Positions 23,464 through 31,557 of a DNA stretch of 43,337 nucleotides are shown in pieces. The stretch lies in contig NZ_JAHFUW010000041.1 of NCBI RefSeq assembly GCF_023264855.1, forward strand, positions 1 to 43,337. The letters are read 5' to 3'. The stretch comes from Herbiconiux sp. (GTDB taxonomy: Bacteria; Actinomycetota; Actinomycetes; Actinomycetales; Microbacteriaceae). Positions within the stretch are counted from its first letter, which is position 1; the number at the start of each line of letters is the position of its first letter. A model generated the notes under the pieces. That model ran no database searches and was not told where the DNA came from. It saw only the letters and a program-made list of their open reading frames with translations. The translations under genes and the position numbers were made by a program.

Positions 23464-24684
23464 ATGACCCTGTCGCCGCACCGAGACATCACACTCGTCG
23501 GGACCCTCTTCCAGCCGATCGTCGACATCGCCACCGGTCGCGTGGTCGCGCACGAGGCGCTGTCGCGGTTCGCGGACGGCACGGGCGCGGTCGCCCCCGA
23601 CCTCGCGCTGCAGCAGGCCTACGAGGCCGGCTCCATCGAAGACGTCGATGCCGAGTGCATCGGCCGGGCCGTCGCCGCCGCCGGGGTGATGGGCGGGCGC
23701 CGCGCCCACGACCTGTTCGTCAACGTCGAGCCCCCGACGCTCTGGCGCGAGAACCTCCCCTCCGGCCTCACGAGCGGGTTGCCCCTCACGGTGGAGATCA
23801 CCGAACGCGCTCTCGGGCGCGACACCGGGCGGTTGCTCGCGGCCATCCGGCGACTGCGCGATCTGGGCCACGCGATCGCGGTCGACGATCTCGGTGCCGA
23901 ACCGGCGACCCTGGCGCTTCTGCCGCTGATCGCCCCCGACGTCATCAAGCTCGACATGGGCCTGATCCGCCAGCAGCCCGACCAGAACGTGGCCAGGATC
24001 ATGACGGCGGTCGCCGACTACGCCGCCCACTCCGACACCTTCGTGCTCGCCGAAGGCATCGAGAACGACCGCCACGAAGTCATGGCGCAGGCTCTCGGTG
24101 CGACCTTGGGGCAGGGCTGGCACTACGGCAGGCCGGGCTCCGCGGAAGACGCGGCCGCGGCCGAGAACACCGTCGAGGCCCGAACGGACTTCCGCGCTCG
24201 CGTCGCCCGTTCGGCCTCGGCGGCCACACCCGCCGCAGGCACGCCGTTCGAGATCGTCAGCGCCGCCGTCGAGCCCCGGCGAGGCGGCCGGGAACTGCTG
24301 GTGCAGGTGAGCAAGTTCCTCGAGGAGCGGGCTCGGGCCGGTGGAGACAGCGCGGTCGTGCTCGCGACCTTCCAGCACGACTCGAACGTCACTCCCGCCA
24401 CGGCCAGCCGTTACCAGCGCCTCGCCGACAGCGGCTGCCTCCTCACCGTCTACACCGTGGGGGCCGCCTCAGCCCTTCCGGCGGAAAGCCACAGCAAGGT
24501 CATCGCGGCCGACGATCCGCTCGCCAGGGAATGGGACGTGATCGTCTTCACGGCCGATCATGCCGCCGCCCTCACCGCGCGCGAGATCGACGCGTCCCGG
24601 CACGCCGAGGGGTTCTACGACTTCGTGCTCACCACCGACCGCACCCTCGTCACCCAGGCGGCGCGGGCACTCCTGGCCCGCTGA
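23464..24684 (+). CDS. EAL-DICT protein (probable c-di-GMP phosphodiesterase)
   Basis: This 406-residue cytosolic protein has an EAL domain at about 10-240 and a DICT sensory domain at about 255-400. All usual EAL catalytic motifs are there: AHEALSRF (EAL 31-33), LFVNVEPP (Asn), VEITERA (Glu), IAVDDLGAE (DD), VIKLDM (Lys), LAEGIEN (Glu) and LGQGWHYGRP (Gln). It should therefore hydrolyse c-di-GMP if it dimerises. The C-terminal block (PFEIVSAAVEPRRGGRELLV to LTTDRTLVTQAARALLAR) fits the DICT domain, thought to be a light- or ligand-response module. The ATG at 23464 is preferred; a GTG six codons upstream is possible. No GGDEF gene is nearby. Confidence 0.88.
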   Translation: MTLSPHRDITLVGTLFQPIVDIATGRVVAHEALSRFADGTGAVAPDLALQQAYEAGSIEDVDAECIGRAVAAAGVMGGRRAHDLFVNVEPPTLWRENLPSGLTSGLPLTVEITERALGRDTGRLLAAIRRLRDLGHAIAVDDLGAEPATLALLPLIAPDVIKLDMGLIRQQPDQNVARIMTAVADYAAHSDTFVLAEGIENDRHEVMAQALGATLGQGWHYGRPGSAEDAAAAENTVEARTDFRARVARSASAATPAAGTPFEIVSAAVEPRRGGRELLVQVSKFLEERARAGGDSAVVLATFQHDSNVTPATASRYQRLADSGCLLTVYTVGAASALPAESHSKVIAADDPLAREWDVIVFTADHAAALTAREIDASRHAEGFYDFVLTTDRTLVTQAARALLAR

Positions 24685-24765
24685 CCGCCCTGCGGAAGAT
24701 TGCGCGCCTGTTTCGGATGCCTGTCGATGTTCCGCAGAATCTGGGCGCGCGCGGGGCGGGCACCA

Positions 24766-24771
24766 TAGGGT
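24766..24771 (+). promoter_or_regulatory. -10 box, leaderless start of amidoligase operon
   Basis: TAGGGT is followed by exactly six bases and the ATG at 24778, so transcription would begin at the start codon. No -35 consensus is visible. Confidence 0.45.
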
Positions 24772-24777
24772 GTGGCC

Positions 24778-27372
24778 ATGGCTGCGGTGTTGACGCTTGG
24801 CGCGGAAGAAGAGCTCCACCTGATCGATCTCGAGAGCGGGAAGCTGTCGGCGCGCGCGCCGCAGATCCTGTCGAGGCTGCCCGGCGAGAACTATTCGGCC
24901 GAGATCCAGCGCACGACCGTCGAGACCAACACCGACGTGGTCACGAGCCTCGACGGCCTGCGGCAGGAGATCCTGCGGCTGCGCAAGGGCGTGATCGACG
25001 CGGCCGCTCCCGAGGGAATCGGCATTGCCTGCGTCGGCACGGCACCCCGCAGCGAGTTCGCCGACTTCGAGCTCACCACCAGCGGGCGGTACGGGCGGAT
25101 GCAGGAGCAGTACCGGCTGCTGGTCGACGAGCAGCTCATCTGCGGCACCCAGATCCATGTGGGCGTCGCCGATCGCAACATGGCCGTCGACATCGCCCAA
25201 CGGATCTCCCGCGATCTGCCCACCCTGCTCGCCATCTCGGCCAGCTCGCCCTACTGGAACGGGCACGACACCGGGTACTCCAGCATTCGCTCCATCATCT
25301 GGCAGCGCTGGCCGAGCGCCGGCGCCACCGGAGACATCGGCTCGGCCGCCGAGTACGACGAACTGCTCACCGACCTCATCGCCACCGGGGTGATCGCCGA
25401 CTCGAAGATGGCCTACTTCGAGGTGCGACCCTCCTCGCACGCGCCCACCCTGGAACTGCGGGTGTGCGACGCCTGCCCGATCGTCGACGACGCCGTGCTG
25501 ATCGCCGGTCTCTTCCGCGCCACCGTGCGCGCCGCCGAGCTCGACATCGAGGCCGGCCGGCCGTACCACCCGCAGGCCGCCCCCATCCACCGCGCCGCCA
25601 TGTGGCAGGCCGCGCGTTCTGGCCTCACGGGCGACCTGCTCGACGACACCGTGCATCCGCGGCCCACCGCCGCCGCCCACGCCGTGCGGCACCTCATCCG
25701 GCGCCTCCGCCCGCAGCTCGAAGAACTGGGCGACTACGACGAGGTCGTCGACCTGGCCGACACCCTCCTGGCCCGCGGCAACTCGGCCGACCGGCAGCGC
25801 GCCACGTTCGCCGAACGCGGCGAGATCGACGCGGTGGTGAAGCTCGTCGTCGCCGAGACGCACGGCCCCGCCGGAGGGCTCGCCCCGGCCGCTCCCGCTC
25901 TGCGCAGCTACCGCACGCGTGCCGGCGACGAGGCCGTCGGCCCCGGGTCGCGCCCCCGCCCCGCCTACGAGCAGATCGTGCGGCACGTCGAAGAGCTGAG
26001 CCCGCACCAGGTCGGCGAGCGGATGCGCGCGAGCCGCCGGTGGGCGAGCGAGCACGAGCTGACCTTCGGCGTCGACGGCGAGCTGCGGCCGTTCGAGGTC
26101 GACCTGGTGCCGCGCATCATCACGGCGCACGAGTGGAGCGACATCGCGGCGGGCCTCACCCAGCGGGCTCGGGCTCTCGAGGCCTTTCTGCAAGACGTCT
26201 ACGGGCGGCAGCGCATCCTGACCGACGGTGTGATCCCCCGTGGCGCGGTCGAAGGCGCCCCCGGCTGGCAGGACGACGCCCGCCGGCTGCCCGAGGGGAC
26301 CGTGCGCTCGGCCGTGTTCGGCTTCGACCTCGTGCGCAACGAGTTCGGCGGCTGGCGGGTGCTCGAAGACAACGTGCGCAATCCCAGCGGGGCCGCCTAC
26401 GCCCTGGCCATCCGGCAGCTGATGGATGCCGTGGCCGCCGACGTGCCGCGGCCGGCGGGCATCCTCGACCCCGTCACCGCCTTCGCGGCTCTGCGCCGCG
26501 CACTGCTGGCGGGTGCGCGCCGAGCCGGTGCGCCGACCGACGATTCCTCCCGCGCCCCGGTGCTGGCGCTTCTGAGCAGCGGGCCCGACAGCACCGCGTG
26601 GTTCGAGCACCGGCTGCTCGCCGAGGGAGCCGGGCTGCTGCTGCTGACGCTCGACGAGATCGAGGTGCACGACGGGCGGGTGGTGTCGCGCGAGGGCCGC
26701 ACGCCGGTCGACGCCCTCTACCTGAGGCTGGACACCGAGCTCCCGGATGCCGTGGACGGGTCGGGCGCGCCGATCGGACGCGACGTCATGTCGGTGGCCG
26801 CCGCGGGCCAGGTGTTCCTGGGGAACGCCCCGGGCAACGGGATCGCCGACGACAAGGCGATGTACTGCAACGTGCCGAGCCTGATCACCTACTACCTCGA
26901 CGAGCGCCCGCTGCTGGAGCAGGTTCCCACCTACCGCACCAGCGACGAGACGGAGCGCCGCGGCGTGCTCGAACGGGTCGGTGAGCTGGTCACCAAGCCG
27001 GTCGACGGGCACGGCGGCGAGGGCGTGCTGATCGGCCCGGCCTCGGGTGCGGCGGCCGTGGCCGAGCGGCGGGCCGAGATCGCGGCCGATCCGGAGAACT
27101 GGGTGGCGCAGGAGGTGGTGGCACTGTCGTCGCATCCGACGTTCGTGGTGCCCGACGAGGGCGAAGACGCGGTCGCCGACGACGGCGGCACCGTGCTGGA
27201 GCCCCGTCACGTCGACCTGCGCGTGTTCGTCTACGCCACCGGCGACGGCGAGTACGGCCTGAGCGTGGCCGACCTCGCTCTCACCCGGGTCGCACCGGCC
27301 GGGAGTATGGTGGTCAACTCCTCCCGCGGCGGGGGCTCGAAAGACACCTGGATCCTGCCCGCCAAGCGGTAG
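24778..27372 (+). CDS. GCS2-type carboxylate-amine ligase fused to circularly permuted ATP-grasp ligase
   Basis: This 864-residue fusion joins two amide-bond-forming enzymes. Residues about 1-360 are a glutamate-cysteine-ligase family 2 (YbdK-like) domain: LTLGAEEELHLIDLESGKL, SAEIQRTTVETNTDVV, GTQIHVGVADRN and HAPTLELRVCDACPIVDDAV. From about 396 on comes a type 2 circularly permuted ATP-grasp domain (COG2308-like): FEVDLVPRIITAHEW, GFDLVRNEFGGWRVLEDNVR, NAPGNGIADDKAMYCNVPSL, KPVDGHGGEGVLIGP and PRHVDLRVFVYA. The first should join an amine to glutamate's gamma-carboxyl; the second should extend or modify the product. An Ala/Pro/Arg linker at about 360-395 separates them. GTG 24772 is an alternative start. 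The product is presumably handed to the amidotransferase 48 bases downstream. Confidence 0.88.
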   Translation: MAAVLTLGAEEELHLIDLESGKLSARAPQILSRLPGENYSAEIQRTTVETNTDVVTSLDGLRQEILRLRKGVIDAAAPEGIGIACVGTAPRSEFADFELTTSGRYGRMQEQYRLLVDEQLICGTQIHVGVADRNMAVDIAQRISRDLPTLLAISASSPYWNGHDTGYSSIRSIIWQRWPSAGATGDIGSAAEYDELLTDLIATGVIADSKMAYFEVRPSSHAPTLELRVCDACPIVDDAVLIAGLFRATVRAAELDIEAGRPYHPQAAPIHRAAMWQAARSGLTGDLLDDTVHPRPTAAAHAVRHLIRRLRPQLEELGDYDEVVDLADTLLARGNSADRQRATFAERGEIDAVVKLVVAETHGPAGGLAPAAPALRSYRTRAGDEAVGPGSRPRPAYEQIVRHVEELSPHQVGERMRASRRWASEHELTFGVDGELRPFEVDLVPRIITAHEWSDIAAGLTQRARALEAFLQDVYGRQRILTDGVIPRGAVEGAPGWQDDARRLPEGTVRSAVFGFDLVRNEFGGWRVLEDNVRNPSGAAYALAIRQLMDAVAADVPRPAGILDPVTAFAALRRALLAGARRAGAPTDDSSRAPVLALLSSGPDSTAWFEHRLLAEGAGLLLLTLDEIEVHDGRVVSREGRTPVDALYLRLDTELPDAVDGSGAPIGRDVMSVAAAGQVFLGNAPGNGIADDKAMYCNVPSLITYYLDERPLLEQVPTYRTSDETERRGVLERVGELVTKPVDGHGGEGVLIGPASGAAAVAERRAEIAADPENWVAQEVVALSSHPTFVVPDEGEDAVADDGGTVLEPRHVDLRVFVYATGDGEYGLSVADLALTRVAPAGSMVVNSSRGGGSKDTWILPAKR

Positions 27373-27420
27373 GACCGAGCGCCGGGCCAGGCCGGACCAT
27401 CGACGGAAGAGGCGAACGCG

Positions 27421-29205
27421 ATGTGCGGAATAGCGGGCGAGATCCGTTTCGACCAGCGGGTGGCCGACGGCGACGCCGTGCAACGGATGACCGGCTGTCA
27501 GAGTGATCGCGGGCCCGACGGATCGGGGTTCTGGGCCCACGAGCACGTCGCACTCGGCCACCGCCGCCTCGCCATCATCGATCTCTCGGAGGCCGGCGCG
27601 CAGCCGATGGTCGACACCGATCTCGGCCTCTCGATCGTGTTCAACGGCTGCATCTACAACCACCACCAGCTCCGTGCCGAGCTGCAGGGCCTCGGCCACC
27701 GCTTCTTCTCCACCTCCGACACCGAGGTGATCGGCAAGGCGTATGCCGAATGGGGCATGGACTGCGTCGGCCATCTGCTGGGCATGTTCGCGTTCGTGGT
27801 CGTGGAGCACGCCTCCGGGCGCGTGATGATGGCCCGCGACCGCCTGGGCATCAAGCCGCTCTACCTCGACGAGCGTCCCGACCGCCTGCGCTTCGCCTCG
27901 ACCCTGCCGGCCCTCCTCGCCGCGGGCGACGTCGACACCTCGATCGACCGCACCGCCCTGGAGTACTACCTCACCTTCCACTCGGTGGTGCCCGCGCCCC
28001 GAACCATCCTGAACGGCGTGCGCAAGCTGCCGCCGGCGACGGTGCGGATGATCGAACCCGACGGCCGCTTCACCGAGCACGTCTACTGGACGCCCGCGTT
28101 CGAGCGCGACGCCTCCCGTGCCGACTGGGACGACGCCGACTGGCAGGAGGCCCTGATCGGCAGCCTCCGCACCGCGGTCGAGCGCCGCATGGTGGCCGAC
28201 GTGCCCGTGGGGGTGCTGCTCTCGGGCGGGATCGACTCGAGCCTCGTGGTGGCGCTGCTGGCCGAGGCCGGGCAGAGCGACCTGGCCACCTTCAGCATCG
28301 GCTTCGACTCGGCGGGCGGGGAGTCCGGCGACGAGTTCGAGTACTCCACCCTCGTCGCCGAGCATTTCGGCACCGATCACCACCGCATCGCGATCGACAG
28401 CGGACGACTGCTGCCCGGCATCGACGGCACGGTCGCCGCGATGAGCGAGCCCATGGTGAGCCACGACTGCGTGGCGTTCTACCTGCTCTCCGAAGACGTC
28501 TCGCAGAGCGTGAAGGTGGTGCAGTCGGGACAGGGCGCCGACGAGGTGCTGGGCGGCTACGACTGGTATCCGCCGCTCGCCTCCGTGCCGCGCGACCAGG
28601 CCGTGGAGGCGTACTCCCGTGTGTTCTTCGACCGCCGCCGGCCCGCGCTGGAGAAGCTGCTCAACCGCGCCTGGCTCGACGAGACGGATGCGCCGACCGC
28701 GTTCATCCGCGCCCGCTTCGCCGAGCCCGGCGCCGAGACGGCGGTCGACGCCGCCCTCCGCAACGACACCACCGTGATGCTCGTCGACGACCCGGTGAAG
28801 CGGGTCGACAACATGACGATGGCCTGGGGCCTGGAGGCGCGGGTGCCCTTCCTCGACCACGAGTTCGTGGAACTGGTGGCCGCGATCCCGCCCGAGCTGA
28901 AGTTGTCCGACGGCGGCAAGGGCGTGCTGAAGCGAGCCAGCCGCGGCCTGGTTCCGGATGCCGTGATCGACCGCACCAAGGGCTACTTCCCGGTGCCCGC
29001 CATCCGCCAGCTCGAGGGCCCGTACTTCGAGCGCGTGCGCGCGGCACTCACCGACCCGGCCGCGCGCCGTCGCGACCTGTTCGACGCCGGCACGGTGGAG
29101 TCGATGCTCGCCGCCCCGAACGAGACCCGCACCACGCTCGGCTCGAACGCGCTCTGGCAGCTCGCCCTGCTGGAGATGTGGCTGCAGGAGAACGGCATCC
29201 GATGA
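27421..29205 (+). CDS. asparagine-synthase-like amidotransferase, probable N-acetylglutaminylglutamine amidotransferase type
   Basis: This is a 594-residue class II amidotransferase. Cys2 of MCGIAGEIRF is the N-terminal nucleophile. The glutaminase domain runs to about 190 (RGPDGSGFWAHEHVALGHRR, LSIVFNGCIYN). The AMP-forming synthetase domain has the PP-loop VLLSGGIDSSLVVALLAE and SGQGADEVLGGYDWYP. MSEPMVSHDCVAFYLLSE and the overall sequence resemble the amidotransferase of N-acetylglutaminylglutamine amide (NAGGN) synthesis (PA3459-like, TIGR03104) more than AsnB. It should therefore amidate a peptide carboxyl group, not aspartate. GGAAGAGG about eight bases before the ATG is the ribosome site. 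Its stop overlaps the peptidase start as ATGA. The GNAT/ATP-grasp partner of the known NAGGN pathway is absent here, replaced by the GCS2/ATP-grasp fusion. Confidence 0.85.
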   Translation: MCGIAGEIRFDQRVADGDAVQRMTGCQSDRGPDGSGFWAHEHVALGHRRLAIIDLSEAGAQPMVDTDLGLSIVFNGCIYNHHQLRAELQGLGHRFFSTSDTEVIGKAYAEWGMDCVGHLLGMFAFVVVEHASGRVMMARDRLGIKPLYLDERPDRLRFASTLPALLAAGDVDTSIDRTALEYYLTFHSVVPAPRTILNGVRKLPPATVRMIEPDGRFTEHVYWTPAFERDASRADWDDADWQEALIGSLRTAVERRMVADVPVGVLLSGGIDSSLVVALLAEAGQSDLATFSIGFDSAGGESGDEFEYSTLVAEHFGTDHHRIAIDSGRLLPGIDGTVAAMSEPMVSHDCVAFYLLSEDVSQSVKVVQSGQGADEVLGGYDWYPPLASVPRDQAVEAYSRVFFDRRRPALEKLLNRAWLDETDAPTAFIRARFAEPGAETAVDAALRNDTTVMLVDDPVKRVDNMTMAWGLEARVPFLDHEFVELVAAIPPELKLSDGGKGVLKRASRGLVPDAVIDRTKGYFPVPAIRQLEGPYFERVRAALTDPAARRRDLFDAGTVESMLAAPNETRTTLGSNALWQLALLEMWLQENGIR

Positions 29206-31208
29206 GCGGCGCGACGATCCGTTCGATGGCAGGCCCCGCAGGCGCACCGATGACCCCGCGCGCACCCGGTTCCCCGGGGGCGGACGGCGGTGACCTGGCC
29301 GCGCAGCTCGTGGGTGCCTGGGGCAGCTGGGGCCCGTCGATGACCCCGGATGCGCGCCGCGTGGCCTTCGTCAGCGACCGCGGCGGCTCGCCCGAGGTCT
29401 GGGTGCAGGACGTGCCCGAGCCCGGCGCGACCGACATCCCCGAGGCGCAGCGCGTGCGGGTCTCCGACGACCCGGTCATCGCGGTGAGCTGGTCGGCCGA
29501 CAGCGCCTGGCTCGCCTGCGCCGTCGCGACCGACGGCGGCGTGCGCACGCAGGTCTGGGTGGTGCGGCCCGACGGGAGCGACGCCTGCCGCATCTCGGGC
29601 GACCCCGAGCGGCACGCCGAGCTCGGGCCTTGGACCCGCAGCGGGCACCGCGTCATCCTCACCGTGCCCGCGACGGCGCCCGGGGAGCGCACCCGCGCGT
29701 TCCTGGCCGATCCGCTCACCGGCGCGCTCGAACCACTGGCCGAGGGCGCGCTGATCCACGTGCTCGACCTCTCGGCGGGCGAGCGGATGCTGGTGATGCG
29801 CGACGGCCCGCGCGGCCACGAGTTCTGTGTGGTGGTCGACCGCGAGACCGATCGCGATCACGCCGTGATGCCGCATCCGGCCACCGGGGGCACCGATGTG
29901 GCGTTCATCCGGCCCGCGCCTCCCGGGGAGAGCGCTCCCGCGGTCGTGTACGCCGCCACCGAGGTGGGGCTGCCCCGGCGGCAGCTGGTGGCCATTCCCG
30001 TCGATCCCGCCGACTGGGGGCGGGCACCGAGGGTGCTCGCCGACCGGGCAGACGCCGAGCTGGAAGCGCTCGACGCCGACGATGCCGGGCGCCTGCTGCT
30101 GCTCGTGTGGAACGTGGCGGGACGCAGCGAGCTCGAGCTCTACGACACGGTGACCGGGCGGTTCGAGCCCGTGCCGGGGCTACCGGGCGCCGTGGCCACG
30201 AGCCCGGTGCTCAGCCGCGACGGGTCGAGCGTGCTGCTGGCGGTGGAAGGCCCGCAGCGGCCGCGCGAGATCTGGCGGCTGGACACCGCCGGCTTCGCCT
30301 GGACGCGCGTGACCGCGGTGCCCGAGCTGCCGGCGGCGCGACTCGTGGTGCCGACCCTGGAGACCTACCGCTCGCTCGACGGACTCGAGATCACGGGCTG
30401 GCTGTACCGGGCGGCGACGACGGATGCGACGGACACGGGCTCGGGCCTGGGCATCGAGACCGTTTCTGCCCGTGCGGGGGCTTCGCGCTCGGGACCGTGG
30501 CTGCTCCCCGCGCCGGCGGAGCCCGTTCCCGGCCCCGCGATGCTGCACCTGCACGGCGGGCCCGAGTCGCAGGAACGGCCCACGTTCAGCCCGCAGCATC
30601 AGGTGCTCGCGGCATCCGGCATCGCCGTGTTCGCGCCGAACGTGCGCGGCTCGTCCGGATTCGGGCGGGAGTTCGGCCACGCCGACGACGTGCGCGGCCG
30701 GCAGGGCGCCTTCGACGACGTCACGGCGGCCGCGCAGTTCCTGGTCGCCGCGGGCATCGCCGATCCGGGCCGGATCGCGGTGACGGGCCGCTCGTACGGC
30801 GGGTACCTCACCCTCGCGGCGCTGGCCTTCACGCCCGGCGTCTTCGCGGCGGGCGTCGACGTCTGCGGCATGTCCGACCTGCACCACTTCTATGCCGAGA
30901 CGGAGCCGTGGATCGCGGATGCCGCCGTCACCAAGTACGGGCATCCGGTCGACGACGCTGAGTTCCTGGCCACGATCTCGCCGCTCGGGAGTGCCGCGCG
31001 CATCCGGGCCCCCCTGCTCGTGGTGCACGGCGAGCTCGACACCAACGTGCCGATCGGCGAGGCGCACCGCATCGTCGCCGCCCTGCGTGCCCTCGACCGC
31101 CCGGTCGACTACCTCGAGCTCGCCGGCGAGGGCCACGAATACCGCCGGGCCGACTCCCGCCTGCGCCTGATCGCCGCGATGCGCGACTTCCTCGCCCGGG
31201 AGCTCTGA
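29202..31208 (+). CDS. S9C-family acylaminoacyl-peptidase-like serine peptidase
   Basis: This 668-residue cytosolic prolyl-oligopeptidase-family protein has an N-terminal beta-propeller (about 35-380, e.g. MTPDARRVAFVSDRGGSPEV, AVSWSADSAWLACAV) and a C-terminal alpha/beta hydrolase. The triad is Ser531 in TGRSYGGYL, Asp613 in HGELDTNVP and His645 in GEGHEYRR. HLHGGPESQ gives the oxyanion region. S9C enzymes release N-acylated amino acids from short peptides. No signal peptide is present. Translational overlap (ATGA) with the amidotransferase suggests it recycles or trims the peptide made by the operon, as the M42 peptidase is thought to do in proteobacterial NAGGN operons. Confidence 0.88.
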   Translation: MSGATIRSMAGPAGAPMTPRAPGSPGADGGDLAAQLVGAWGSWGPSMTPDARRVAFVSDRGGSPEVWVQDVPEPGATDIPEAQRVRVSDDPVIAVSWSADSAWLACAVATDGGVRTQVWVVRPDGSDACRISGDPERHAELGPWTRSGHRVILTVPATAPGERTRAFLADPLTGALEPLAEGALIHVLDLSAGERMLVMRDGPRGHEFCVVVDRETDRDHAVMPHPATGGTDVAFIRPAPPGESAPAVVYAATEVGLPRRQLVAIPVDPADWGRAPRVLADRADAELEALDADDAGRLLLLVWNVAGRSELELYDTVTGRFEPVPGLPGAVATSPVLSRDGSSVLLAVEGPQRPREIWRLDTAGFAWTRVTAVPELPAARLVVPTLETYRSLDGLEITGWLYRAATTDATDTGSGLGIETVSARAGASRSGPWLLPAPAEPVPGPAMLHLHGGPESQERPTFSPQHQVLAASGIAVFAPNVRGSSGFGREFGHADDVRGRQGAFDDVTAAAQFLVAAGIADPGRIAVTGRSYGGYLTLAALAFTPGVFAAGVDVCGMSDLHHFYAETEPWIADAAVTKYGHPVDDAEFLATISPLGSAARIRAPLLVVHGELDTNVPIGEAHRIVAALRALDRPVDYLELAGEGHEYRRADSRLRLIAAMRDFLAREL

Positions 31209-31210
31209 GC

Positions 31211-31447
31211 TCAGGACTCCGGGTCGGGTGCTCGCTGAGCCTGCGTCCACGCGGCGAACGCGGTCTGCGGGCTGGACTGGTCGTCGAACTCCTGCGGGCT
31301 CGCGTGCTGTCCGCCCTGCTCGGGCTCGCGCGTCGACCAGGAACCCGAGGCCTCGCGGGCGATCGTGGCCCGGAGCGCACCGGCGGGCTTGTCGTGGATG
31401 GCGAACTCGTGCAGCTCGGTCTGTGTCAACTTGTAGTCGCTGTCCAT
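31211..31447 (-). CDS. hypothetical 78-residue protein
   Basis: This is a small, polar protein (MDSDYKLTQTELHEFAIHDK start) with an acidic N-terminal half and a Gln/Pro/Ser-rich C-terminal half ending DPES. No transmembrane helix or recognised domain. The gene is supported by normal GC-rich third positions and a unique, non-low-complexity N terminus; only a weak ribosome site is visible. It ends two bases from the peptidase stop on the other strand. Function unknown. Confidence 0.6.
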   Translation of the reverse strand: MDSDYKLTQTELHEFAIHDKPAGALRATIAREASGSWSTREPEQGGQHASPQEFDDQSSPQTAFAAWTQAQRAPDPES

Positions 31448-31476
31448 GCCCGGAGACTACTCCCCGCCCCTGGGCA

Positions 31477-31511
31477 CCCCGCGACTTGCCACAACTTCTG
31501 GCAAGTCGGGG
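31477..31511. repeat. intergenic hairpin
   Basis: CGACTTGCC (31482-31490) and GGCAAGTCG (31500-31508) form a perfect nine-pair stem with a nine-base loop. It is extended by three C-G pairs past a single bulged G at 31481. It lies between two minus-strand genes, 50 bases past the XRE gene stop, so it could end that transcript. No T run is present. Confidence 0.55.
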
Positions 31512-31523
31512 CGGAAGGCGGCG

Positions 31524-31536
31524 ACTTCTGAGAAGT
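31524..31536. repeat. palindrome ACTTCTGAGAAGT
   Basis: This is a perfect six-base inverted repeat around one G. The half ACTTCTG also occurs in the loop of the hairpin 30 bases to the left (31494-31500), so the two elements look related, as in REP-like units. It lies 21 bases from the XRE gene stop. Confidence 0.5.
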
Positions 31537-31557
31537 GGCAGGTCTGCGGTCACCCGC

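Noticed and set aside
24469-29265. A 1598-codon stop-free frame on the minus strand
   Set aside because: It lies antisense to the amidoligase genes and part of the EAL gene, has His/Arg/Gly/Val-rich composition without domains, and arises from the GC-biased third positions of the true plus-strand genes.
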